Assembly: GCA_018985225.1 (NCBI GenBank)
Contig: JADGIF010000117.1
Span: 1-18,895 of the forward strand
Length of the DNA stretch: 18,895 nt
Source: Amoeboradix gromovi
Taxonomy: Eukaryota; Sanchytriomycota; Sanchytriomycetes; Sanchytriales; Sanchytriaceae
Reading direction: 5' to 3'
Below, piece after piece: positions 1 to 8,388 of the stretch. A program made the position numbers and the translations under genes. Positions within the stretch are counted from its first letter, which is position 1. Each line of letters begins with the position of its first letter. Below the pieces are notes generated by a model. The model saw only the letters and a list, made by a program, of their open reading frames with translations, ran no database searches and had not been told where the DNA came from.

Positions 1-77
1 TTTAATAAGAAAAACATCTTGCAGGCAAATAAAGATAAGGACCAAGGATTAGGTCCAACCTCAGTAAAGACTTTACA
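1..77 (+). repeat. 5' LTR, 3'-terminal 77 bp
   Basis: This stretch is a direct repeat of 4629-4705 with one mismatch in 77. It ends in TTTACA just before a TGGTAGC primer-binding site, giving the CA terminus expected of an LTR. It includes an AATAAA at 28-33, the same hexamer found at 4656-4661 in the 3' LTR, which may serve in RNA 3'-end formation. Confidence 0.93.
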
Positions 78-95
78 TGGTAGCGAGGGAGGCAG
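78..95 (+). other. Primer-binding site for minus-strand synthesis
   Basis: TGGTAGCGAGGGAGGCAG begins directly after the LTR CA. TGG pairs with any tRNA CCA end, and TGGTAGC is the complement expected for initiator-methionine tRNA ending GCUACCA, the usual primer of many Ty3/gypsy elements. Pairing beyond the first seven bases was not tested against a tRNA of this organism. Confidence 0.7.
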
Positions 96-99
96 GGTT

Positions 100-3000
100 A
101 TGGATTTTGGCGACGAATATAAAAATATGAGAGAAATTGTGGACTTAAGTCCTACTCAGTTCGAGAAGTATAACGAAGAAACTGATGACTCAGTAGGCTC
201 AGAAAATCAGCAGGAAGAAAAGGGAATGTTGGGCTTTGGCCAAGGAGGCGATTCTGATGGTAGCGATACAGGTCACTCGGACCAATCTGCTCGGAAGAAA
301 AGCATGGATGATAGAAATGAGGTGAATATGCATGAATATAAACGAGCTAAGAAGGAAAATCTCAGATATGCAATCGTAAATCAGATTTTAAAGACATTTA
401 CTACTAAATATCATGGGGTGGAAAGTGGATCCATTGATGATTGGTTACATCAATTTGAGTTCTTGATCAAGCCTCATAACTTGCGCACGACTGAAAAGGC
501 ATATTTGATTGTGAACTTAGTTCGTGGAAGGGCATTTATGATATTAACCCAAGGGGATAGTACGAATTATGAAGAATTAAGAGCAATGTTAATTCAGGAA
601 TTTCGAAGCCCTGGCGCATATCATAAGCATATTCAAGATCTATGCAAGGCAGTACAAGAAGATAATCAGAAGGTATCAGGATTTTATAGGTACTTGACCA
701 AGGAAGCCAAGCAAATCAATGATATGGCCATTGAGAAACATGGCGTTCCGGTGATTCATCAAGACTTATTGATTGCAAAGTTCTTGGAAGGAATTAAAAA
801 TTATAAAATTAAGGATCAACTGGCACCTAGAAACTTTGATACTGTACAACAAGTATTTGAGGCAGCTGCAAGAATTGAAGGTACTGTCAGTAGTGAAAAA
901 CAGGTGTTGGGCAAGCATGCAAGACAATATGAGTCTGAAAAACCAAACTCTTCAGAGTTTAAGAGATATAAAGGGTTCTCAGGACCAAGAAAGGCAAACT
1001 TAGGGTATAAGGCACGTAACACACAAGCACCTAAGAGTAATAAAGGTGGTGAATGTTACAAGTGTGGGAAGCCTGGTCACTTTGCAAGGGAGTGCCGGTC
1101 GATTACAGTGGGAGCTATTAGGATTTTACCCGAAATTATAAAATTTACGAAGACCACAAAAACCTCAGATGTTCTAGCAAAATTAGGAAAGACAGCAGCC
1201 AAGGTAACCATTGATTCTGGAGCAGATACGAATTGCATCTCACGAGCTTTAGCAGAAAAGGCTGGAGTTCAAGAAATAAATAAGGTGCAAGGTCCAGATA
1301 TCGTGTTCGCAGGAAGTCAATCAGGCGAGCCTTTGGGTATGGCTGAAATTATAGTTAAGTTCCACAAAGACATGGAGCCGGAGGCAATGAAATTTTTGGT
1401 ATTTGAGAAATTAACACCAGCTTGTCTTATTGGCATTGATGGTCAGGATCAGTTGAAGATTAGACTTGATCGCGAGCAGGACTTGGTTTGGATTGTGGGG
1501 CAGCCCATCACTTTAAGTCGCAGTGACCCCGAAGCCTTAGCAAGCTTAGGATGTGTTTCACTTGCAGACGCTTTTAAAGAAAAAGTGAGAAAAATGGCAC
1601 ACAGTAAACAAGTTGAAGACTCTTATCCAAGTAATTATAATGATAGCTTAATTCTTGAAGATCAAAACATGTCTATTGAGACGAAAAGTTCAGGATATTC
1701 AGAGGTAGGCATAGAAGCCAGTCTGAATGATTCGGAAAGAAATATGGTTGTATCGTTCTTAGGAAATGTTAAGGACCTATTTGGGTATTTTGACAAGAAT
1801 AACATATCATCTACCACTACAATGGTGCACCACTCCTTGGAGACCAATGGTGTCATTGTAAGTTCAAAGGCATACAGACAAAGTCCTAGTCAGCGTGAAG
1901 TTGTCAGGGAAGAAATAGATAAGATGCTTGCACTTGGTATAATTAGAAGGTCAAGTTCGAATTATTCCAGCCCGGTAGTGCTTGCACCTAAACCAGATGG
2001 GTCTTGGAGATTTTGCGTAGATTATCGTAAGTTAAATCAGCAGACAAAATCAGACTCATACCCTTTACCTAACATACAAGAGTGCTTGTCAAAAATGCAA
2101 GGCGCTAAACTTTTTGCTAAGTTTGACTTGGCAGCGGGATATTGGCAAATTCCAATGGCTAAGAAGGATATTGAGAAGACAGCGTTTGTTACATCATTCG
2201 GTTTGTTTGAGTTTCTAGTCATGCCATTTGGCCTCAAAACAGCTCCTGCTACATTTCAAAGGATGATGGACAGGCTGTTAGCAGGGATAGACAAAGTGGT
2301 GATATATCTTGATGATGTATTGGTATTTGGAGAAAATATGGAGGAGATACTTGAGGTAACAGGATTAGTCTTTGAAAGATTAAAAAAAGCGAACCTGAAA
2401 TTAAGGGCTAAGAAGTGTTTTGTTGGTCATAGATCCATAGAATATCTTGGTTATATTGTCAGTGACAAAGGTATTCAGGCTAATTTTGACAAGGTAAAGG
2501 TAATTTCAGAAATGCCACCTCCAAGCAATGTTAAACAGCTTAGAAGATTCTTAGGAATGGCGTCGTATTATCGAAATTTTATACACGGATTTTCGACAGT
2601 TGTCAAGCCATTAACAGAATTGACCTCAAAGAAGGTTAAGTTCATTTGGGAATTAAGGCATAACAAGGCTTTTGATACGTTGAAGCAAGCTTTGTGTGGA
2701 TCACCCGTATTGGCTCATCCAGATTACAAGGTACCATTTGCCATATTTACGGATGCAAGCAATGTTGGAGTGGGTGCTGTATTGACACAGAATGGGCAGC
2801 CTGTATGGTTTGCGTCAAGGTCACTTACTGTTGATGAACAGAAGTATGACACCAGGGAGAAAGAGACAATTGCAATTATGTTTGGCTTAGATAAATTCAA
2901 GCCTTACTTCTTTGGCAGATCTGTCACAGTAATGACAGACCACGGCAACTTGAGATGGCTAATGGACCATGCTCAAAAGGGAAGGTTAGCTAGGTGGCAG

Positions 3001-4314
3001 CTGTTTCTACAACAATTTGACTTTGTGATATCCTATGTCAAAGGACAAAATAATCCGGTCGCTGATTGTTTAAGTCGAGATATAGTAGGTTCCTTGCATG
3101 TAGGTGCAATGACCTTGGTTATTCCAAGACCAAAAAAAGAGCTTAGTACTCAGCAAGAAAATACGAGACTAGTGGAATATAACTGGGAAGTAGAGCAGAA
3201 AAAGGATGCCTATATTACAAATATTTTTAGGGAGCCTATCCTGCCATATGTGGTTGAGGATAAGGTATTATATAGGTTTAACTTAGATAAATCAGTTAAA
3301 AGAGTGGTAGTGCCAGATCATTTGGTGGATTCAATGATTGGACGAGCACATGACACAAGAAGTGCTGGACATGGTGGTGTTAGACAAACATGCTATCATC
3401 TCCGTCATTGGTGGTTCCAATCGTTTAGAAAGAAGATTGGGAATTATTGTAGGAAATGCGTTGTTTGCCTAAATGCAAAAGGATTTGGTAAAGAGCATAA
3501 TACATTGTCTACCAGACATCCGTTCCCAGTCTTAGAAAGGGTATATATAGACGTCGTAGGTCCTTTACCCAATGATACCACATCATATGAAAATGATGCT
3601 AGGTATGTCCTAACAATGCTAGACGATGGTTCTAGGTATTTGAAGGCAGTGGCAATTAGAAATTCTAAACGGAACACCATCATAAAAGTATTTCGTGACC
3701 AGTGGATAGCCACTTTCGGACCACCTAAGGTTGTGGTCACCGACAATAATGAGCAGTTCAAAGGCACATTTGCTGAGTTTTGTAGTACAGAAAGTATAAT
3801 TAATGAATATACTGCACCATATTCACCAGAAATGAATGCGGTTGAACGTGTGCATGCATCACTTATGAGTAGAGTTCGTGCGTTAAGGTACACTACACAT
3901 AGACCCTGGACAGATTGCTTATACAAGGCAACCTTTGGGTACAATATAACAGAGCATAGTATGCTGGGTATAGCACCATATACTTTAGTGTATGCAAAAG
4001 ATTATAGCCTACTGACAGGTATATATAAAGATATTAACATGATACAGGACATTAGGGAAAAGGCTACGTCGCAAGCTCTCAAAAGGAGGGAGGATAAGCT
4101 AAGCAAGCTTAATAAGAGTCGCACTGACCAGGATCTGTCAGTAGGTGACAAAGTATATGTCAAGGCAATAAGTGTTACCAAGCTGGATAATAGAGTCTTA
4201 GAAAGTCAGTTTACAATAATTGGACTCGAGGCTAAGAATATTATCAAGTTAGTATCCAACAATGGCAAAGTATTTAGACGATCAAGGAAGGATGTCTACA
4301 AGCTAGGGGAATAA
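100..4314 (+). CDS. Gag-Pol polyprotein of Ty3/gypsy retrotransposon
   Basis: This is a single 1404-residue frame with no gag/pol frameshift or stop. The ATG at 100 was chosen because the frame upstream runs back through the primer site into the LTR without an ATG. Domains in order: acidic N-terminus; retrotransposon Gag (about 90-270); CCHC zinc knuckle CYKCGKPGHFAREC (319-332); aspartic protease with DSGAD (D372); reverse transcriptase with YLDD (736-739); RNase H with TDAS (D885); integrase zinc region with H1084 and H1091 and cysteines at 1117, 1120 and 1123; integrase core with acidic residues D1151, D1215 and E1249; and a C-terminal module like the GPY/F domain (about 1350-1400). The second catalytic aspartate lies in TDNNEQF, where TDNGxxF is usual, and the D-to-E spacing is 33 rather than 35. 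No chromodomain was recognised. Confidence 0.95.
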   Translation: MDFGDEYKNMREIVDLSPTQFEKYNEETDDSVGSENQQEEKGMLGFGQGGDSDGSDTGHSDQSARKKSMDDRNEVNMHEYKRAKKENLRYAIVNQILKTFTTKYHGVESGSIDDWLHQFEFLIKPHNLRTTEKAYLIVNLVRGRAFMILTQGDSTNYEELRAMLIQEFRSPGAYHKHIQDLCKAVQEDNQKVSGFYRYLTKEAKQINDMAIEKHGVPVIHQDLLIAKFLEGIKNYKIKDQLAPRNFDTVQQVFEAAARIEGTVSSEKQVLGKHARQYESEKPNSSEFKRYKGFSGPRKANLGYKARNTQAPKSNKGGECYKCGKPGHFARECRSITVGAIRILPEIIKFTKTTKTSDVLAKLGKTAAKVTIDSGADTNCISRALAEKAGVQEINKVQGPDIVFAGSQSGEPLGMAEIIVKFHKDMEPEAMKFLVFEKLTPACLIGIDGQDQLKIRLDREQDLVWIVGQPITLSRSDPEALASLGCVSLADAFKEKVRKMAHSKQVEDSYPSNYNDSLILEDQNMSIETKSSGYSEVGIEASLNDSERNMVVSFLGNVKDLFGYFDKNNISSTTTMVHHSLETNGVIVSSKAYRQSPSQREVVREEIDKMLALGIIRRSSSNYSSPVVLAPKPDGSWRFCVDYRKLNQQTKSDSYPLPNIQECLSKMQGAKLFAKFDLAAGYWQIPMAKKDIEKTAFVTSFGLFEFLVMPFGLKTAPATFQRMMDRLLAGIDKVVIYLDDVLVFGENMEEILEVTGLVFERLKKANLKLRAKKCFVGHRSIEYLGYIVSDKGIQANFDKVKVISEMPPPSNVKQLRRFLGMASYYRNFIHGFSTVVKPLTELTSKKVKFIWELRHNKAFDTLKQALCGSPVLAHPDYKVPFAIFTDASNVGVGAVLTQNGQPVWFASRSLTVDEQKYDTREKETIAIMFGLDKFKPYFFGRSVTVMTDHGNLRWLMDHAQKGRLARWQLFLQQFDFVISYVKGQNNPVADCLSRDIVGSLHVGAMTLVIPRPKKELSTQQENTRLVEYNWEVEQKKDAYITNIFREPILPYVVEDKVLYRFNLDKSVKRVVVPDHLVDSMIGRAHDTRSAGHGGVRQTCYHLRHWWFQSFRKKIGNYCRKCVVCLNAKGFGKEHNTLSTRHPFPVLERVYIDVVGPLPNDTTSYENDARYVLTMLDDGSRYLKAVAIRNSKRNTIIKVFRDQWIATFGPPKVVVTDNNEQFKGTFAEFCSTESIINEYTAPYSPEMNAVERVHASLMSRVRALRYTTHRPWTDCLYKATFGYNITEHSMLGIAPYTLVYAKDYSLLTGIYKDINMIQDIREKATSQALKRREDKLSKLNKSRTDQDLSVGDKVYVKAISVTKLDNRVLESQFTIIGLEAKNIIKLVSNNGKVFRRSRKDVYKLGE

Positions 4315-4411
4315 CAATGTATTAAAAAAAATGCGATAAATAAAATTTATCCTGACACTTTTTAATCACAGTACAAGTACGTCACTTGCATACTTATGAT
4401 TCGCTCTAAGT
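4315..4411 (+). other. Element 3' non-coding spacer
   Basis: This is a short AT-rich stretch between the gag-pol stop and the polypurine tract, containing AATAAA near 4340. No reading frame or env-like gene fits here. Confidence 0.6.
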
Positions 4412-4453
4412 AAAGGGGGTGTTATGACTCTGTCAAAGGGGGCCTGTTATGAC
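4412..4453 (+). other. Tandem polypurine tract and LTR head
   Basis: AAAGGGGG followed by TGTTATGAC occurs at 4412-4428 and again at 4435-4453, the second copy with an extra CC between the two parts. In Ty3/gypsy elements a purine tract directly before the LTR TG primes plus-strand DNA. Here two equally good candidates lie 23-25 bp apart, so the exact LTR start is ambiguous. Confidence 0.75.
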
Positions 4454-4705
4454 CCTGTAAGAAGTCTCAGACACAAAGTCCTGTCTGCGAATCATAATGT
4501 CTGGGACAGAGGATTGCACAGGAACAGCGAGCCAATCAAGTACCATAGCGGCTAGCACGGTGTGCAAGTCATGGGTATAAATAGGCGACAAATCTTTAGT
4601 AAATAATCTATTTATTATGAGCATTGACTTTAATAAGAAAAACATCTTGCAGGCAAATAAAGATAAGGACCAAGGATTAGGTCCAACCTCAGTAAACACT
4701 TTACA
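4420..4705 (+). repeat. 3' LTR (286 bp, or 261 bp if it starts at 4445)
   Basis: It starts TGTTATGAC after a purine tract and ends TTTACA, giving TG..CA termini. Its last 77 bp match the start of the window. Inside are a TATAAATAG box (4576-4584) and an AATAAA (4656-4661), compatible with U3, R and U5 regions. The reverse strand carries a 93-codon open frame here that I regard as chance. Confidence 0.9.
4576..4584 (+). promoter_or_regulatory. TATA box in LTR U3
   Basis: TATAAATAG lies 130 bp before the LTR end and matches the TATA consensus. Its place in the LTR suits the promoter of the retroelement RNA, with the start expected about 30 bp downstream. Confidence 0.55.
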
Positions 4706-4707
4706 GC

Positions 4708-5067
4708 GAACCATCTGTGAATTTGTATGATTTTAATAACAAGTACAACGAAAAGGCCAAGATGCAATTTGAGAAAGGCGTCTTAGAATCCAGAAAAGGT
4801 GAATTTGATAAAGAATAGACTTTGGTGAATCAAAGTCGATCGAAGGTGAAAGACTACAAGAGAGAAAAGGAGATTCTTGATGTAATGGTTGAATATGAAA
4901 CTAGCAAAGGTTCATTATCTCAGCAATACTGGGGTCACGTTAAAGACGATATGAATAGAGGGGTGGATTTAATTAATGAAAATTTAAAAGTTTTCTTAGA
5001 TCCTAAAGATATCCAGTCTGCAAACTCAAAAGACAAAGTATATGTGGACGAGAAATTAAGTAAATAA
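4708..5067 (+). pseudogene. Coding-like fragment next to the retroelement, with internal TAG
   Basis: One frame runs from directly after the LTR to a TAA at 5065-5067, broken only by a TAG at 4816-4818. The two parts (about 36 and 82 codons) share a charged, lysine- and glutamate-rich, probably helical composition, which suggests one former protein. No domain was recognised. The element may have inserted into the gene, removing the 5' part beyond the window, or beside an already decayed copy. A GT..AG of 20 nt (4799-4818) would remove the TAG but shifts into a frame that soon meets TGA, so it does not rescue the gene. Confidence 0.4.
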
Positions 5068-5781
5068 ATAGAATTCAATCTTGATTTATTGTACAGGCCC
5101 CATAATGTAAATATTGGTGTTTGTGTATGATGTTGATTCACCTACAGAAGTTGCCACAAATATGTTGTACACATATAGCTAATCTTACATTCAAGATAAT
5201 AATATATAAAAGCTCGAGTCTTATCTTGACGATTACCAATTAATTATTGATTCAGCAATGACAGTACATCTAATTATTTCATTTGGTTTTACATCTTCTA
5301 CTTGGGAAGCTTCTATATAGTACTAACCACTTCACAACTCTGAAACGCTTGCCCAAGCCTAAAATACCATTTTTGACATTTTGATTAAATTCGAGTTGAT
5401 CTGATTTTTGTGAGGCTGTCCCAAATGCTATAGACGTATCATTTAAAAGCACAACCATTACAAGAAGCTAAACAACGAAAAAACAGCTTAGATTTAAAAA
5501 ATTTATATAATTTCACTGACTGGGCGATGGATTTAATTTCTATTATGTTATCGAGTGCAACAACTAGTTTTATGGTAAAGTATTTTAGCGTTCAAAGTTT
5601 TTATTTGATTGGTTGTCAGCAGTATGTCACGTTTTTAAACTTTGGGTTACCATGTTATCGTCAAATTGATTTGTCTCAAGATAATTTGTACAGGCTTACT
5701 TCATTTATTACATTTCGTGCCCCAGCTGCAGTAAGTGAGGCCAGAAACGATTCAATTTCGAAATACAAGCACCACAAATTT
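5068..5781. other. Intergenic, no gene seen
   Basis: The stretch is AT-rich. A TATATAAAAG at about 5203-5212 looks like a TATA box but no convincing gene follows. A 100-codon plus-strand frame (5527-5829) runs into the 3' end of the transporter gene in antisense and shows no recognisable domain. The 3' UTR of the transporter should lie in the right part. Confidence 0.5.
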
Positions 5782-6981
5782 CTACTCTATTTTTGTGAAA
5801 AACATTCGTTCAAGCACGTTGAGCATTAAAAATACAGCAATATAGACAATTATGCCCAAGTCTCCCAATGCAGTCATTATAGGCAATACCACTGCATCTA
5901 AATCAATGTTCTTATCATTTAAATACTCACAAAATGGCTTAACAAACTTGTACAGCAAATATAAGCAAATATGAAAAGTAATTAAAGATCCTAAAAACAA
6001 GCTCGTAGTTATTGCTGTTATATGAAGCACAGAGCTTAACAGTAATAGAGCAAGAATATCAAATAAAGTTAATAGCCATACTGCAAGTATAACTTGAAAA
6101 TCATCTTCTGTTCTATTTATTGAATAACTAGTTGTTAACCTACTTGCGTAGATTGATATATTGCCTCCACTTAGCCCATCTATTACAGGAGCAATACTCG
6201 CGAGTCCATTAAAGTTTTCTAGTTCTTGTTCTAGCGCTAATCCGCAAAACGTAGTTATGCAAATGCTCGCTATGTAAGGTAAGTACGCCCATATTGACTT
6301 GGAATGCAACCACTCATACCCCACGTTGTCTAGCTGGAAGTTTGCAAAAAAAGCAAGAGCTATAAGGAGCAAAAGAACTACAAAAGATACAACGCCATTG
6401 GAATCCAGCAAGAACAAATTTGTAATTAGAATGAAAAATATCAAGGTAGTTGCGTCACCAAATGCACAGGCTATTGGCGCTGCTATGTTATCAGGATCTA
6501 GTCCTGCAGAGACACATTGAATAATTAGAGAATTCATAAAGGTACCCAAAACAATGGAACCAGAGACTACCGTTAGTATTGAAGAGACGGTCAATATTAT
6601 TAATTCACGCAGAGAACTTAGTATACCGACCATTCCACTAACAACTACAGCAAAACTGGCACAAAATATTCCAAGTACTATACTTTGAAAAATCATAAAT
6701 ATTAAATTGCCTTTGTAAATTTGCATTCTACTTGATGCATTGATCAACTTCCCATTGTTTGCACAGGTTCCTAATCTGCACGATAAATTCAGTTCGAAAT
6801 TACCGTTCAAGTTACTCATTACGGGTACCAGAACCGTTAATTGTTTTAATATTTTAAATGGAATTCCGACTTGAACATCGCTCAACTCTAATTTTGAAAG
6901 AACTGCTGCGCTAAACATCAGCCCACATAAACTTATAAAAGACGGAAAAATGCTTTCCTTCAACACATTGGAAAAGAGCAT
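5782..6981 (-). CDS. SLC41/MgtE-family divalent cation (Mg2+) transporter
   Basis: This 399-residue polytopic membrane protein has the two-fold MgtE-like repeat of eukaryotic SLC41 carriers. Repeat 1 has LVPVMSNLNGNFELNLSCRL (from 51, family signature LVPxLxxLKGNLExxLASRL), followed by GLDPDN (160-165) and a GD pair (175-176). Repeat 2 has APVIDGLSGGNISIYASRL (264-282, signature PVIxGxGGNLxxIxASR), then PIMTALGD (367-374). Known SLC41 proteins move Mg2+ across plasma or mitochondrial membranes. The start gives a short N-terminus ahead of the first helix and lacks the long cytosolic N-terminal region of animal SLC41. In repeat 2 the usual DPDN is replaced by DLDA (360-363). Family assignment is firm; substrate and membrane are inferred. 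Confidence 0.88.
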   Translation of the reverse strand: MLFSNVLKESIFPSFISLCGLMFSAAVLSKLELSDVQVGIPFKILKQLTVLVPVMSNLNGNFELNLSCRLGTCANNGKLINASSRMQIYKGNLIFMIFQSIVLGIFCASFAVVVSGMVGILSSLRELIILTVSSILTVVSGSIVLGTFMNSLIIQCVSAGLDPDNIAAPIACAFGDATTLIFFILITNLFLLDSNGVVSFVVLLLLIALAFFANFQLDNVGYEWLHSKSIWAYLPYIASICITTFCGLALEQELENFNGLASIAPVIDGLSGGNISIYASRLTTSYSINRTEDDFQVILAVWLLTLFDILALLLLSSVLHITAITTSLFLGSLITFHICLYLLYKFVKPFCEYLNDKNIDLDAVVLPIMTALGDLGIIVYIAVFLMLNVLERMFFTKIE

Positions 6982-8354
6982 AATTTAAAACAAGGAATTT
7001 AAACATGAAATTGTAAAAACACCTTGCGGTAATTTAATTGCTGGCATTCGTAAATGTGTTAAAGGAATTTTACTTTTTTGTCATGATAAATTTTAAGAGG
7101 ATGGCATTAGTGGCTCCTCGTCTAGGCTTGTAGAAATTGAATATAAGAGAAAAAGAATGGTTTAAGTGATTAAAAAGGTTTAAAAAGAGAGAATAATAAG
7201 AGCCGAAAGACAAAGTAAGCTGTTAAAGGTAAATGTGGTGGAAATGGGTGTAGTAGAAAAACAACATATGAGACATCAAATATAAAAACTGGGCTAACTA
7301 TCTGTAACAACTTGGAACGTTATTTCAGCTTTATTAATTTTATGGACTTAAGAGGCGAGTGGACATTCAGCTAGTTGCGGAGCTGACGAGTATAAAAGGA
7401 AAATAAATATTTGAACGAGATGCAGGGTCTTCTAGTTTTATTTTGAAGAGGGGATTGAAAGTAATGAAAGAAAATTGGTTTGAAAGAAGATCTTTTATTA
7501 ATGATAGCATTTCCTCCGTATGGAGCACCTTTAATAACGAGTTAGTCTAGTTTTTATATTTGGTGTCCCATATCGATGCACATCATTCGAGAGAAAGCAA
7601 ATACCACATAAAATATGAATACAACACTAAGTAATACAATTCAGTAATTTAAGCATTATAAGCTTGGATCTTTTAACCGATAAGACGTCGAACATAACTA
7701 TTAGACCAAATATTGCAACTTTAGGTCTCCTAGATTATAAATAATAAATTAATTTGATGCCACTAACTATATAGGTAGACTTCTATTAAGCTACATAATC
7801 AACCTGTACTTAGCTGGGATAGTTAACATGCTCTGGTTAGTATTATTAAATAGATTGCTGGAAAGAGAAAGAGCATTGAAAGTGAAAAAAGAGTTACAAA
7901 GAGTATTAAATTTCTGAGGACAGTTCTATGGCCTCTCAGAATAAAAAACCAGACCTGTTCTCTCGGAAAGAAAGCATACTACTGACTTGTTCAGAATATA
8001 ATATTTACATCATATTGTAGCTTTCACGGGAATTATGGCAAGCATAGCAGTATTCACTCTCAAAATAATCTTCAGTTACGCTAGTGTACTCGCTATGATG
8101 TTTTTGCCGAACAATATGTTTGTTACACAATTGTCAACTCATAGATAATCTTTTAGAAAACGGTGTAAGAATTAGTTGGCAAGATGATGTGGTACTAAGA
8201 TTGTTTTACTTTATCTCTAGGTGACGAAATATGGAGTACTTCCGTAAAAAAACACTAATTATAGTTTTTACCGTGGGTGTCTCAAGAGTTGGCTTAGGGA
8301 AAACATAATGAGTTGAAATAGTATTTCATGAGAATTCGGATCTATTTGTGCGAT
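6982..8354. other. 1.4-kb AT-rich gap between divergent genes
   Basis: No gene was recognised between the transporter and myosin starts. Short plus-strand open frames occur at 7219-7372, 7407-7549, 7753-7917 and 8003-8148. Some read as hydrophobic or charged peptide-like stretches, but frames of this length are expected by chance at this base composition. A TATAAAAG lies at 7391-7398 with no clear gene behind it. The region must hold both divergent promoters and may contain an old, fully decayed gene. Confidence 0.4.
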
Positions 8355-8373
8355 GTTAATAAATTTTATTAAC
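8355..8373. promoter_or_regulatory. Perfect 9-bp inverted repeat just upstream of myosin ATG
   Basis: GTTAATAAATTTTATTAAC is a perfect palindrome with a 1-nt centre, ending 15 bp before the myosin start codon. It could be a core-promoter or 5' UTR element, or simply an AT-rich coincidence. Confidence 0.25.
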
Positions 8374-8388
8374 TTTTAAAGCCACGTC

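Larger units (their letters stand above)
1..4705 (+). mobile_element. Ty3/gypsy LTR retrotransposon, 5' end cut by the window
   Basis: The order is LTR tail, primer-binding site, single gag-pol frame (Gag, CCHC, protease, RT, RNase H, integrase), purine tract and LTR. Integrase after RNase H is the Ty3/gypsy (Metaviridae) order. Only the last 77 bp of the 5' LTR are present; they match 4629-4705 with one difference (g at 69, c at 4697). The near-identical LTR ends and the unbroken 1404-codon frame suggest a recent, possibly competent copy. A target-site duplication cannot be tested because the left flank is missing; the right flank begins gcgaa. Confidence 0.95.

Noticed and set aside
3444-3944. 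166-codon minus-strand frame inside the integrase region
   Set aside because: It is fully antisense to the conserved integrase core, shows no domain, and is explained as a shadow of the gag-pol frame.
4433-4714. 93-codon minus-strand frame over the 3' LTR
   Set aside because: It coincides with the LTR and its regulatory sites, has no recognisable domain, and runs only a few bases past the LTR.
4799-4818. Possible 20-nt intron removing the TAG at 4816
   Set aside because: Splicing it shifts the downstream reading into a frame that meets TGA within about 25 codons, whereas the unspliced frame stays open to 5067.
4816-4818. TAG reassigned to an amino acid
   Set aside because: The transporter gene ends in TAG, and the myosin, tyrosinase, LRR and gag-pol genes end normally in TGA or TAA, so the standard code fits.
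5527-5829. 100-codon plus-strand frame before the transporter 3' end
   Set aside because: Its end is antisense to the transporter, its composition is not distinctive, and no family is recognisable.
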